A stretch of DNA of 64,000 nt from Schistosoma mansoni (Eukaryota; Platyhelminthes; Trematoda; Strigeidida; Schistosomatidae): NCBI RefSeq assembly GCF_000237925.1, contig NW_017386049.1, positions 558,001 through 622,000 on the forward strand. The letters are read 5' to 3'. The first letter of the stretch is position 1. Each line of letters begins with the position of its first letter. Positions 53,576 through 64,000 of this stretch are shown piece after piece. The notes below the pieces were generated by a model. That model was not told the DNA's origin and made no database searches. It saw only the letters and a list, made by a program, of their open reading frames with translations. The position numbers were made by a program, and so were the translations under genes.

Positions 53576-54599
53576 GTAATGCTGATAAGTTCCATATTGA
53601 GGTGAAATATCTGTTTAATGATTATAGATTTTTTAAATGATGGTTTAACTGATATCAATTCGAGATTTAAACAAATTTCCTTATCGCAAGATACATTTTT
53701 ATTTGTCGTTAAAGTTGGATTTCTCCCACTTTTTATAATCAAATTTGAATTGATCTGTCAATATAAAGGTCTATAGTTTGGTCAATGAACCTATGAACTA
53801 AAGTTGTGAAAACTTTATTTTACAAAATTGAGAAGTTTGATTGTCAGTTGTTGATAAGTCTTGTTGATTGAACGCTATTATTCGGATCCCAAGCTAGTCT
53901 CGTAACCCCTAACCAAGCTAGAACTACACAGCGACTTGAACACGAGAGAAAAGGCACAAAATATGCGAGAAGCAGTTTTACTTCAAAGGTTCATCTATGT
54001 ACAAAAAATATAGGGTTTTTTTAGTATTTTAGAAGTCTTTGGGTTTCCCTGAAAATTCTAGAATACTACTAAACTACTAGACAATCAGAAACTCTACATA
54101 TGACTTGTCACTTTCGTGATGTTTCTGGCATAACTTCTAGCGGACGCTGATTGGATAAAATGCTTCTTAATGTTTCCTGAGTTTGTCATGTCGATTGCGA
54201 GTAATTTTCAAAATCGCCCCCAACAGTTGTCCAAAAACTACATATTAGTGGCATGGAGATGTCCTATCTCCATTCCAATGGTTTATAGCATATCTAGAAA
54301 TCAAGCACTTTATATAACTCTTCAGTTCATATTTGTATGGTCTCCTTATATGATCATTAATCGCTTGAATATGTATAAAACTAATTAAATTAACATAGAA
54401 AGTCATTAATGTTTCTTGTCTTCAACTGTTCATCTTTGAAGTCTTCACAGCTTTCTATGAAGTGCTTAATCTACTTGGAAAAGATTTTTTCCTTTGATCA
54501 TTCAAATGAATTGTAGAACTTGATACATGTGACATCGGTTCATTCTGCTGTACCCATCCAAGATACGATTCGAGAACAAAATATGAATCAGTAGAGTGA
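53576..54599. other. Intergenic AT-rich DNA
   Basis: Nothing firm. A worn repeat trace shared with 49880-50060 may lie near 54130-54190. Confidence 0.35.
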
Positions 54600-55205
54600 A
54601 AGAGTTTATGAGGAATCTATAAACTCAGGATGTAAACGTAGACAAACAGTGAATGCACCTTGGTCACTCAGAACTATTTCAAGCCATATCAATCAAAGTC
54701 TCTAATCACTGTTTACAATAACCACGAATACCTCAATCAGGTAGTTTACACAGTCAATATGGCTCAGCCCAATTGTGAGAGACTTCATGAACTGATACAA
54801 TGCTTTGGTTTGGGTGTCGTGACTTTCTTCGAACCTAATCCTATACCAAACAACATTGCCCGTAGAGATTTTCTGTGAATGGGCACATGTAACACATGTT
54901 CCTACTTTCTTAGTCGATAAAGATTCACTATCTTGTCAGTTTATTATCCATAATTACGTAGTACACTGCATCTAACATCAGAATCACTAACTTGACAATC
55001 CCAAAATACATGAGCGATGCTTAGAAAATACCTATGATCAAATACTAGTAACCTAAGGATATTCTCTACTCTTAATAATCATGTTACAAACCCACAAAGT
55101 AGAACCAAATAAAAAGCTATGCAGTTAACTCGTCTTTCAATTGTCAAGGAGATATCTCGCCGACATCTGATATATTGATAAAAATGTCTCCAACATTTCA
55201 TCAGT
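54600..55205 (-). pseudogene. RTE-A LINE, ancient fragment
   Basis: The minus strand shows worn blocks of the C-terminal domain (cf. LxVFDHRxL near 55040, GHVLRM-like near 54910, TKALYQFMKSLTIG-like near 54790). All frames are broken. Confidence 0.55.
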
Positions 55206-55334
55206 TAACTGAAAAGGTTTGACGAAATAATCGAGAACTTTCAATGGAGAGTGGTTTCGTCTCTTTACAAACCTTCATCAATATCACGAAGGACGAATAT
55301 CACCTGACGTAGATCTTTAAGGCCGTGCTCACTG

Positions 55335-55715
55335 CCGGCTGGCTCCATAAGGTATTTCCTGGAGTTCTAGTGAGAAGCAATGACTAGTGGAGTACAACCA
55401 GGTCTGTTGTGACATAGTAACTCACTGCAGAAAATGGTGAATGGTTGCTCAATTTCGTGGATTTGTTGAAGTTAGATATTAACACCATCGGATGCCGGCC
55501 TGCCCAGTGGTCTATCGGTTAAGTGCTCGCGCACGAGACTGGTAGGTCCTGTGTTCGAAACTCACGAGGCCGGACCGTGGATGCGCACTGCTGAGGAGTC
55601 CTACAATAGAACGAAATGGCCGTCCAGTGCTTCCAGGTTTTCCATGGTAGTCTAGCTTCAATTGATTCAGGATTTGAATTATATAAAGTTATTAAAATCT
55701 CCACAAAACCCCATT
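55335..55715 (+). mobile_element. HH-SINE, near full length
   Basis: The leader (AGGTATTTCCTGGAGTTCTA), boxes (CCAGTGGTCTATCGGTTAAG; TGTTCGAAACTCACG) and ribozyme (about 55584-55631) are present. The core CTGAGGA and GAAA and stem I (GCACTG/CAGTGC) are perfect; stem II is weakened (GTCC/GAAC) and stem III starts TGG. Confidence 0.78.
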
Positions 55716-55924
55716 CCGAATTATCTATTATGTAAATAGGCCTCAATAACCTTTATTTGTTAACCTGTTTTGATGCTTTAATAACTATAGGAGTTGGGAT
55801 CTTCACAATGTTAATGTTAAAAATTCAAATAATCAATATATATGGGCAATTATTGCATTGAATTATTCGTAATCAGATATTCTTATTAGTTGATAGGTAA
55901 CTAAACTATGCACAAAACATTACA

Positions 55925-56045
55925 AGCAAAGATGGATAGTGGATAGCAGTGGAATCCAGTACGTGCGTTTCGTCCTATTTGGGGGTCGTCAACTGGATTT
56001 ACCTGCATCTCAGAGTTGATGTTCACTCTGGGACTCGAACAATGC
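55925..56045 (-). mobile_element. Smα-like hammerhead SINE, 3' part
   Basis: Minus strand: CCCAGAGTGAACATCAACTC, AGGTAAATCCAGTTGACGAC, ACGAAACGCACGTACTGG. The core C is T and stem II is damaged. Confidence 0.7.
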
Positions 56046-56370
56046 TTGAGAATACGCACAGTATGCACATATGCCAATTAGAGGATGACCAGTCGCAGTC
56101 CTAAACATCAATGAGAAGATTCAAACAAGTAATACTATGGAAATTTAAACTTCACCCCATTGTACAATTAAATGGCTATCAGGACTCCTCAGCTAAGTGG
56201 ATAACGCGATAGAGTTTGAAGCGAAAGGTACTAGGTTCAAGTCTCAAAGTGAAGATCAACAACTCTGAGACACAGGTACATCCAGTTGACGAGTCCCGAA
56301 TAGGACAAAGTGACACGCCTCTCACTCCAATCCACTGCTAATCACTACTATCCATCTTTGCTTACAAGTA
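56046..56370 (+). mobile_element. Smα-like SINE, near full length
   Basis: From a leader shared with 22040-22110 and 36110-36180 in reverse (ATGCACATATGCCAATTAGA) through AGCTAAGTGGATAACGCG (A box), AGGTTCAAGTCTCAAAGTG (B box) and TCCAGTTGACGAGTCCCGAA to CACTATCCATCTTTGC. The ribozyme is dead (TTGACGA; AAAG instead of GAAA). Forms an inverted pair with 55925-56045. Confidence 0.75.
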
Positions 56371-56446
56371 ACTATAGTTTCTTATAGTTATTAAGATTAA
56401 ATAGGAAAGAAAGTTTTAAGTCATTGTTTTTTATTATTTTATAATA

Positions 56447-56843
56447 TTAAATTTTACATGATAACCATATCAATAAACTAATACATTCAATACAAAATGT
56501 AGTAAATTGTATAATTTGATATAATGATATAACTAAATTAAATATATTCAATAATAAATAAATAAGAATTAATTTACATAAAATAATTAAAAATTTATAA
56601 AATAAATGATCATTACTACTGTTTATATACATATTATGATGATGATAATTATATAACAAGAATAAAGATGACGGTGATGAGGATGACGACGGCGGCGATT
56701 GCGAAGACGATGCCGACGGTGATTGAATATGAATGATACCAAATTGTAATAACCATATTGATGTACATAATAGAATAAATGTACTAGATATAGTATGATT
56801 AAATTGTAAATTAGATGAATAATGTAAAAATAAACTAGAATTA
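56447..56843 (-). CDS. Multi-pass membrane protein, last exon
   Basis: The exon starts after a T-rich acceptor (TTTTTATTTTAG) and enters by one base that completes a Ser codon. It reads NSSLFLHYSSNLQFNHTISS, a hydrophobic TFILLCTSIWLLQFGIIHI segment, a Ser/Pro-rich loop (about 56665-56735 in genomic position), then long hydrophobic stretches FYKFLIILCKLILIYLLLNI and FNLVISLYQIIQF, ending LLIWLSCKI and stop. A possible AATAAA lies about 12 bases past the stop (56430-56435). The family is not recognised. Phase fits exactly with the exon at 58032. Confidence 0.7.
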
Positions 56844-57063
56844 CTAAAATAAAAAAAACAATCAGAGAAAAAAAAGAGAAGGGAGAAAGAAAAGGAGAAA
56901 ATTAGTACTTGGCATGAATGAGATTGAATTAGTTTACAATGATATCAATGTTTCGTAGCTAGTTAGCTAGCTAGTAACTAATCAAGAATGTTTAAAAATA
57001 ATTTCTATTCATTAGAAAATGCAAGATATTGCTTCAAGACTGGTACGTTTCAAACACTTGAAC
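56844..57063. other. Intron sequence
   Basis: Purine-rich (A/G) tract on the plus strand at 56850-56900, i.e. the pyrimidine tract of the downstream acceptor on the minus strand. Confidence 0.4.
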
Positions 57064-57568
57064 TAATGCCCTCAAATGCCCTGGTATGGCCGAGAGTGGG
57101 GAGAGTCCCTCTCGAAATGCTGTCATATGGCCACGCATATATAGCTTCTACCACGGAGGTCCTACTCACTACCTACCTTCTCATGGCGGGATGGGGTGTT
57201 GTTTACGAATTTGAGAGGACAAAAAGAGAATGTCCGGCGCTTTAACCGGGTTGGTGGACATTTAAGTTCACCTAGAGGAGTTGGAAAACCCTCATTCCAA
57301 ACTAATGATGCAAATGGGTTGGCTCCAGTATCCTGAGAGAACAAATAGCGTATGAATCAATCGTTGGTCACTGGCTACTATGGGACTGCATCTCCTCACG
57401 ATGCTCCATTGCCTTGTGGATCAGACCTTTAGGTCAAAAGCTCGAGATGTGGTCCCCTAAGAAAACCACTTGCTTCGATTTGGGCACTGTGCAGTATAAT
57501 AGCCCTCACATAAATCAAGTAAGATTTGTGTGACGTATATATATCTGGTGCCCTTTTGTACCAATATT
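57064..57568 (+). mobile_element. 5S-SINE family copy, long
   Basis: From AATGCCCTGGTATGGCCGAG to ATATATCTGGTGCCC and TTGTACCAATATT. Head missing; the final A-rich tail appears lost. It sits in an intron of the membrane-protein gene, opposite in strand to the gene. Confidence 0.8.
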
Positions 57569-57829
57569 GGAAAAGTCGTATTTCGATTGGAGGATAATTC
57601 ACGTGATAAAAGTTGGACATAAAGTCATAACAAATTGGCATACATCCTTTTATAAAATCATAACAATATCATCTCTTGATTTCCCGTTCACAATTTTCTT
57701 TCCAACCTATCCTTATTATATCGTCAACAATCCATTAATAAACTTTCAATTAACTAATTTAAAATAATAAGATCTATAATTTTTGTATTAATTACAATCT
57801 TTTTTTCTTAATATTAACAATAATCAGTA
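57569..57829. other. Intron sequence
   Basis: Nothing recognised. Confidence 0.35.
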
Positions 57830-57975
57830 TAATTGTTTTATTTGTACAACTATCTTGGGATTCACTATAGATCCCCCCTTCCCGCCTAGTAACAACATAC
57901 ATAATGAGTATGACTCTTTTACTTGCACAACTATCTTGCGATTCACCATAGATCCCCCCCCTAGTAACAACACAC
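57830..57975. repeat. Two-copy tandem repeat of about 70 bp
   Basis: ACAACTATCTTGGGATTCAC and ACAACTATCTTGCGATTCAC, each followed by TAGATCCCCCC and CTAGTAACAACA, occur about 70 bases apart. Confidence 0.8.
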
Positions 57976-58031
57976 ACATGCACATCAATAAAAAAAAATC
58001 AATTAATCAATCAATCAATCAATGAACTTAC

Positions 58032-58267
58032 CTATAATCAATAAATTTAATATTTTCAATAAATAATATCCAATCACTTAACATATATATACTAATTATT
58101 ATTAATATAATAAATATACGATATTTAATTAAATATAAATAATAATATAATTTAATTTGATATTGATTATTAATTAATTTTATTGATTTTTTTTGAATTT
58201 CTTTTTGTATATTCAATAATTGATAATTATCATTATTTATAGAATTTTGTTGATTAAATGTTATATT
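58032..58267 (-). CDS. Multi-pass membrane protein, third recognised exon
   Basis: Acceptor TTTTAAATCATTAG and GTAAGT donor enclose 236 bases, in at phase 0 and out with two bases. It encodes NITFNQQNSINNDNYQLLNI, a lysine-rich helix (QKEIQKKSIKLINNQYQIKL), then the hydrophobic segment RIFIILIIISIYMLSDWILF and IENIKFIDYR. Extremely AT-rich codon use. Both neighbouring joins are in phase. Confidence 0.7.
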
Positions 58268-58324
58268 CTAATGATTTAAAAAAAAAAGAAAAAGAAAACA
58301 AATAAAACATATTCAGGTAAATTT

Positions 58325-58552
58325 CAATAGTTGAAATTATGAATTAATTGAAGCTAAACCAACATGAAAAACCTGGAGGCACTGGATAGCTGTTTCGTCC
58401 TGGTATGGAGCTCTTCAGCAGTGAAAATCTATGATCCCGCCTCACGAGATTCCAACCCAAGACCTACTGGTCTCACGCGCGAGTGCCTAACATTTAGACC
58501 ACTAAACCGGCTGGTATTCAGCGGTGTTAATGTCTAACTTTAACCGATTTTA
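58325..58552 (-). mobile_element. HH-SINE, 5'-truncated
   Basis: Minus-strand copy with GGTTGGAATCTCGTGAGG and a ribozyme CTGAAGA, GAAA, ATC. The stem II 5' strand is GCTCC, which pairs imperfectly, and stem I matches over five pairs. Confidence 0.7.
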
Positions 58553-58844
58553 CGATCAAGAAAAAACAAAAATAGTACTCAAACTTCTTGTCTGAAAGAT
58601 CATCTGACATTGTTGATGATAAATAGTACACACTGTCAACATATTTGAATTCGATTGATTACAATTTACATCCATATATTCTTTCAATTACAAAATGAAT
58701 AAAACAGTAATGAACTAATGAATTCGAGATTAAATAATTTCTAATATTTAATTTCTTGTATTTCAACTAATTCGTGATCATCATTATCATCATCATCATC
58801 ATCGGACAAAATCATTATTGGTTGATGACAACTGTATATTATAG
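58553..58844. other. Intron with an (ATC)n tract
   Basis: A CAT/ATC microsatellite at 58780-58803; otherwise nothing. Confidence 0.5.
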
Positions 58845-59185
58845 TTGAAATCATGAGTCGATTGAAGCTGGACAACCATGGAATACCTGGAAGCACTGGA
58901 CGGCCGTTTCGTCCTAGTATGGGACTTCTCAGCAGTGCACATCCACGATTCCGCCTCGCGAGATTCGAACTCAGGACTTACTGGTCTCGCGCAAGAGAGC
59001 TTAACCACTAGACCACTGAGCTGGCAACCGATGATGTTAATGTCTAACTTCAACCAATCCACGAAGTTCAACAACCATTCACCAATGTCTTCAGTGAGTT
59101 GATATTTCACAACAGACCTGGCTGAACTCCACGGGTCACTGCTTCCCACTAGAACTCCAGGAAATATCTCTTGAAATCAGTAGAT
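58845..59185 (-). mobile_element. HH-SINE, full length, nearly intact ribozyme
   Basis: The best-preserved minus-strand copy: GCTCAGTGGTCTAGTGG, GAGTTCGAATCTCGCGAGG, linker, ribozyme and tail. The hammerhead (58893-58938) has perfect stems I and II, GAAA, palindromic CGGCCG and GTC, but the core reads CTGAGAA, a single change at the catalytic G. Confidence 0.8.
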
Positions 59186-59267
59186 TAATAAAGTGAATAG
59201 TTAAATAAGCAAAGTTTGGGAATAATAATAATAATAAAACAAATATAATCATAAATATTATACTTAC

Positions 59268-59382
59268 ATTGATCAATAATAACAAACTGAGCAAGAGAAC
59301 AGCTAATGATTCAGTTACTAACCAAGCAATAGATAGAATACATAATGTTGAAATATTCATGATCCATGTAGAAGATGAAACA
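59268..59382 (-). CDS. Multi-pass membrane protein, second recognised exon
   Basis: Acceptor ATTTGTTTTTAG and GTAAGTA donor bound 115 bases, in with one base and out at phase 0. It encodes VSSSTWIMNISTLCILSIAW, then LVTESLAVLLLSLLLLIN, a hydrophobic segment of transmembrane length. Confidence 0.65.
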
Positions 59383-60259
59383 CTAAAAACAAATTGTTGT
59401 AAATTGGGATCGGGGAACAGGGAGGAAGGGGGAATACAGAGAGATAGAGAGAAAGAGTAAAGTGATAGAACAATACAAAAAAAAGGTCATATATATCTTA
59501 ACAAATATCGATATACTAATGAGTATGAGGCGAAAAGACTTGTAGGTGAGGATAGCAAATGCAATATATCCCAAATTAGCAAGTATAGAGCATTGAATGG
59601 CAGTGTCTGTACTATATGCGATAAATCTTTGTTACTATGCTATGGGTTAAGATATTACGCGGTTGGAGACAGTCGACAAGAGACTATTTTTGACCGAGGG
59701 CACTGTCTATTTGATACTCATTAGTACCCTGCTCGAACAACTTAATGATAACGTCTTATACTGTGAAAACAGATGATATAGATTCAAATATCATTTAAAA
59801 TGCCGTTATAAAAATATTACATATGACACTAGTCAATCAAATGTAGGTTCATCTCAACCAAATTATAGATCATCCCAAGTAATAAATACATTCTGATCAT
59901 ATACTCGCTTCAAGCTACCATTAGTAAAATGCTCTCTTCCTTTGAACTGAACACAAAGATTTAACTGCTATTTCTATTAAAAAAAGGTTACAGTTTTAGT
60001 TGAATCAATTTATTTCATGGTTTTTTTTCGTAGATACAGAAATATGAAGTTCATCCCCATCTTTTGAGTCAACACTGCCAAAAAACTGTCAAACCATTAG
60101 CAAACAGTTGTCTTTTAACCCTTACGATTGTTTAGTTATTATCCCTTGATTGTTGCTGACTGGGTGTTCAAGTGTGTACACTGCTATGATCCAACCGAGC
60201 CATATTAGCTGCAATACAGTAAGACTGAGGGCAGTGAACTTAAGGTTACAAAGGTGAAG
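59383..60259. other. Intron, no feature seen
   Basis: Short chance frames only. Confidence 0.4.
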
Positions 60260-60560
60260 TCGTATTGTAGTGAACGAGAACATAGACAGGGACAACCAAA
60301 TGTATTTGAATATAAAATTACAAAATCTCTTAGCAAAATCTGAGGACCATATAGTAAATACGTCATTTGCAAAATGTCGATCAACCGTCTCAGACTTCAT
60401 TGTTCGTTCGTTCCACACCAATCAATCTCCCTTCTCGTTCTCTCTGCTTCGATGTTTTTAACCTTATGTCGCCAGATATTTCATTTTTTATTAATGATGC
60501 ACACTACTACTATCTATCGATATCAGTAGCACACATCACAGTATCAATGACTGTACTAGA
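60260..60560 (+). repeat. Repeat D, single copy
   Basis: AGTGAACGAGAACATAGACA, CAAATGTATTTGAATA, CTCAGACTTCATTGTTC, ATCGATATCAGTAGCACAC. It aligns with 41460-41710 and in reverse with 48380-48850. Confidence 0.7.
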
Positions 60561-60747
60561 GCGTGATGGGAGTAAAATGTTTTGTTTACGCAAGTAGCAT
60601 CTGTTAGAATGCAACCTTCCCATAGCGCGAATAATAGTTTAAAAAAGTCACTCTTAAAAATAGCACACATCTTATCTTTTACCATAAGTTTCCGCACCTT
60701 CCAACAACACCTTTACAGTACAAAGTAAACACACCAAAAGCTGTAAG
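60561..60747. other. Intron sequence
   Basis: Nothing recognised. Confidence 0.35.
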
Positions 60748-60935
60748 CAAAGATGGATAGTGGTTAGCAGTGGAATTCAGGATGCGCGCTTCGTCCTATT
60801 TGGGACTCGTCAGTTGGATATACCTGCATCTCAAACTTGTTGATGTTCACTCTGGGACTCGAATCCAGTACCTTAGGCTTCAAACGCTATCGCGTTATCC
60901 ACTCGGCCACTGAGTCCTGATAGCCACTCATAGCT
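60748..60935 (-). mobile_element. Smα-like hammerhead SINE
   Basis: Minus strand: AGTGGCCGAGTGGATAACGC (A box), TGGATTCGAGTCCCAGAGTG (B box), then CTGACGAGTCCCAAATAGG, ACGAAGCGCGCATCC and CCACTGCTAACCACTATCC. CTGACGA and stem II are perfect, GAAA is GAAG, and stem I has mismatches. One of the better-kept Smα copies here, but activity is doubtful. Confidence 0.75.
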
Positions 60936-61087
60936 AGTTATAAAAGTGTCACATATGATTGACTTCAATTCAGTCTCTTCTTGAGCTCAAGGATTATGCT
61001 CTTCAGAGTCTTCAAGACTCTTTTCAGATATCTCACAAGGATGTATCAAAGAAGAAAACCAACAACAACAATAAAAAGGTTGCTTAC

Positions 61088-61354
61088 GACAAATTATCAT
61101 TTTGTTTCATCATAGAATCATCCTTACGATGAATGACTTGTGAGGATGATGATAATAATAGAAATCCTTTATCTAATATACAATTGAATAATGGAATAAT
61201 AAATCCATATGGAATAGATATAATTAATAATGGTAAATGATTTAATATTATTTGAATATAATTAGTAAAATTTATAATGGATAATGATTGTAGGGTGTTG
61301 ATTAAACGTAAACCAAGTTGTCCAGTTTGATGTAATTCAATCCATTCAGAGAAT
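61088..61354 (-). CDS. Multi-pass membrane protein, first recognised exon
   Basis: An acceptor (CTTTTATCTAATTAG) starts the exon, and a GTAAGC donor at its low end (61081-61087) gives 267 bases leaving with two bases, which matches the entry phase of the exon at 59268. An alternative GTAAGG donor (61121-61127) would break the frame. It encodes FSEWIELHQTGQLGLRLINT, then LQSLSIINFTNYIQIILNHL and a hydrophobic PLLIISIPYGFIIPLFNCIL segment, and ends KDDSMMKQNDNLS. Upstream exons are not found in the window. The family is not recognised. Confidence 0.6.
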
Positions 61355-61439
61355 CTAATTAGATAAAAGAAAAGATAGAAGTAAATAAAGATTATCGAAA
61401 CATATGAAAAAAAGAAAGATTCATGAAATACAATCTTAT

Positions 61440-61580
61440 TTTTATATAGTTGAAATTATGAGTCAATCGAAGCTAGACCAACAGGGAAAACCTGAAAGAA
61501 CTGGACAGTTGTTCCGTCCTATTGTGGGACTCCTCAGCAGGGCGCATCCACGATCCTGCCTCCCGAGATCCGAACTTTCG
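61440..61580 (-). mobile_element. HH-SINE fragment
   Basis: Minus strand: GTTCGGATCTCGGGAGG, CTGCTGAGGAGTCCC, AGGACGGAACAACTGTCCAG. GAAA is GGAA, so the ribozyme is dead. Confidence 0.65.
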
Positions 61581-61641
61581 ATTGGTGTCATATACTACTT
61601 AAGTTTGTCGACATAAGTAGCATACACTACAGTAAGTGGCA

Positions 61642-62090
61642 TAAAATATATATGCGCCACACAAATCATTCGATATATGTGAGGGCTGGAATACTTCCCA
61701 GGTGCCCAAACTCAAACAGAGGATTTTCTTAAGGGGCCAATCACCGAGTTATTCACCTAGAGGTCTGATCCACAAGACAGTGGAGAGTCGTGAGGAGATG
61801 CAGTCCCATGGTAGCCGGTGACCAACGATTAATTCATACGCCTTTTATCCCCTCAGGATACTGGAACCCATGTGCATCATTGGTTTGGAATCAGGGTTTT
61901 CCAACTCCCTCAGGTCGATCCTCCATATCCACTAACCCGGTTAAAGCGCCGGACATTCACTCTCCGTCCTCTCAATTTGGTTAATAACACCCTCGAGGTG
62001 AGAAGGCCAGTAGCTGTATACGCATGATCATATGAGAGCATTTCGAGAAGAGCTGACTCTACCCACCCACGGCTGTACCTAGGGCATATG
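61642..62090 (-). mobile_element. 5S-SINE family copy, long
   Basis: Minus-strand copy from the CCCTAGGTACAGCCGTGGG region to GCGCATATATATTTTATGCC. Head missing, 3' tail partly replaced by a scrap of repeat D (61595-61640). Confidence 0.75.
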
Positions 62091-62879
62091 TATCCAATAA
62101 ATATATACGAATTAACATTATAAACATTTTGTTTCACAACATATAGAGTTTATAAACAGTGATTTCCTACACAATTAATTACATGAATATCATCATAAAT
62201 AACTAGTGAAACGATAAATACTTTAAACATTTAAACAATCTTATGTTTCGTGGTTGGATCTAGTCGGCAGGAAACCCTACTTCACTGGACTCAGTTTTGC
62301 GTCACCTAGCCAAAGGCATTATCACTGAGCAGTTCAGACGACGACTGAAGTAATATAGGTCTCAGATGCACGTCCCTGACTAGGAAACTAGATGACATAG
62401 TATCGAACACGCCAAGCAAAATCAATTCCTCCAAGATTACAAGTACATCTTGTTGAAGAAAGCCAGTTGACACGAAAAGTATGTCAAACAGGATATCCTG
62501 TCAACTTTCTTCGGCCACCATAATCTTACATCTCAACATAGTCCATGCGATGTCGAGTTACCTAGACTTATGGGTGGCAAACTGCAACTTGATCGACAAA
62601 ACTCGATATACACTAAAAAGGACTTGACATACATGATACTAGTCACTACATAGTTTTCAATCAATAGTAAATTCAATCCAATGTGATGAGATAGTTTTGT
62701 CACACCACTTCACCTACATTGTTTCTAATTCCATGAACTCAATTTCCATCCACAAATTAAACTCATTTTACAATTTCTCAAAACATCTCATACTTAGAAA
62801 ATAACAATAGCCCCCATCCCATTTTCAAAGGGATAAGACATAAACCATTGATGGGTTTAATGACATAAAATATATATAT
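62091..62879. other. AT-rich DNA, no feature seen
   Basis: Around 62270-62500 the composition is more even and phrases look LINE-like, but no motif could be read. Confidence 0.35.
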
Positions 62880-63862
62880 CTGTTAGGACTGAGTAATAAT
62901 GCCAGGATGTTTGGGATGCGTTTCTCCCCATCTAAATGTAAATTGTTACTTCAGGACTGGCGTGCGTCAACACCTGAACTAAGGATAAGGAGTGAAGTAG
63001 TCGAATGTGTCGACAACTTCACTTATCTCAGAAGTCTGATAAGTCCTAATGGGTTGGTGTCTGACGAAATCTCAGCACGGATTCAAAAAGCTCGTTTGGC
63101 TTTTGCCGACTTACGTCACCTATGGCGAAGACGGGATATCCGTCTATCAATTAAGGGACGAGTATACTGCGCAGCAGTTTGCTCTGTTCTACTTTACAGC
63201 TGTGAAACATGGCCATTAAAAGTAGAAGATACTCGTAGGTTACTAGTGTTTGACCACAGATGTCTTAGAATTATTGCTCGCATCTGCTGGGATCACCGGG
63301 TAAGTAATAGTGAGGTTAGACACAGGGTATTAGGGAATGATGGTAAATCAGTTGATGAGGTCATGAGTTTTCATCGACTGAGATGGTTGAGCCACGTGTT
63401 ACGTATGCCTGAACACCGATTACCACGACGCTCTATGATGACTAGTATTGGGGATGGTTGGAAGAGAGTTAGGAGTGGCCAAACCAAAACGTGGCATCAG
63501 TGCTTGAAGTCACTAACTTCTACTCTGAGCCATGTTGGTAGGTGCAGACTACTTGGTTGGGGTCCGCGTGACTATCGTAACCAATGGTTGGAGACTCTAG
63601 GTGACATGGCTCAGAATCGATTACAATGGCGTAGGTGTGTACACTCTCTTTCTTCCCTTAAACATTGATATTAAAATTGTTTCATAACTTTTTTCCTTCC
63701 TATACTATATCCTTATATACAACCTATCTTATATATACTACCACCATCACTAAATTAACTATTTCTATGAATTCGGTGTTCATCTTGTTGTGTTAATGAG
63801 GTATGGCAACTTGAACCGATGCATAAATGTGCATGGTCCTACATTGTAGCTGACTGACTGAC
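62880..63862 (+). pseudogene. RTE-A LINE, C-terminal part with uninterrupted frame
   Basis: A 253-residue frame (62907-63668) starts just after the YADD box: MFGMRFSPSKCKLLLQDWRA, then LRSLISPNGLVSDEISARIQ, SCETWPLKVEDTRRLLVFDH, HRLRWLSHVLRM, GQTKTWHQCLKSLTSTLSHV and WRRCVHSLSSLKH, stop. The 3' UTR ends in TAGCTGACTGACTGACA. No frame break in 760 bases marks it as the youngest-looking RTE-A fragment here, but the catalytic core is absent, so it cannot move by itself. Confidence 0.88.
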
Positions 63863-64000
63863 ATATGATTTGAATAGTCAAATATAAATTTCCTATCCCA
63901 CAATTTGTCTTTAATCTAGAGTAGATCAAATTGTACATAAGAAGAGTACGTATGAATATCAGATATCGGACATTGGGTATCATGTAGTAATAGTAGTAGT
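63863..64000. other. Window end, no feature
   Basis: AT-rich, ending in an AGT microsatellite cut by the window edge. Confidence 0.4.

Overview
The window looks like a trematode nuclear genome, almost certainly a schistosome (Schistosoma or a close relative). The evidence is AT-rich, intron-rich DNA with GTAAGT donors, Asn/Ser/Thr-rich exons, and repeats typical of schistosomes: Smα-like hammerhead SINEs, RTE-like and CR1-like LINEs, a Merlin DNA transposon remnant and a Penelope-like element. There are two 200-base N gaps (40337-40536 and 42350-42549), so this is a scaffolded assembly. I could run no searches; family names rest on motif reading.

Two host genes can be supported. (1) On the plus strand, exons at 21058-21786, 23684-24050, 29171-29327, 31369-31514, 36654-36752, 39814-about 40000, 40244-40323 and 46577-47831 form one gene. 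Most joins are phase-compatible. It encodes a protein with a PH-like end and an IRS/DOK-type PTB domain split over two exons, followed by a long Ser/Asn-rich tail. That suggests a docking/adaptor protein of receptor tyrosine kinase signalling. Its 5' exons are not recognised. The third exon carries a 2-base insertion here, while an intact copy of the exon lies in an inverted duplicate at 52155-52309. (2) On the minus strand, exons at 61088-61354, 59268-59382, 58032-58267 and 56447-56843 join in phase and end in a stop; they encode the C-terminal part of a multi-pass membrane protein of unknown family.

Most of the rest is mobile DNA. 10944-13942 is an apparently complete Penelope-like element with an uninterrupted 794-residue RT + GIY-YIG protein and about 215-bp inverted terminal repeats. 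Three RTE-like LINE families are present as mostly 3' fragments: RTE-A (ends in TGAC-type tandem repeats; longest copy 42550-44646), RTE-B (ends ...ATCTGGTGCC...AAATAAATAAA; best copy 50060-51248) and RTE-C (ends in GTAA repeats; 8232-9537). A CR1-like remnant lies at 34050-35960 and a Merlin-like transposase remnant at 27895-28330.

Three SINE families fill the introns. 'HH-SINE' has a tRNA-like A/B-box region followed by a minimal type I hammerhead; two copies (7481-7526, 14667-14712) keep the whole catalytic core. The Smα-like SINEs carry the classic schistosome hammerhead. The '5S-SINE' has one copy (24104-24412) that retains a 5S rRNA-derived head, and its 3' end matches RTE-B, the likely source of its reverse transcriptase. 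A nearly identical 2-kb segment occurs in inverted orientation at 28239-30234 and 51249-53241.
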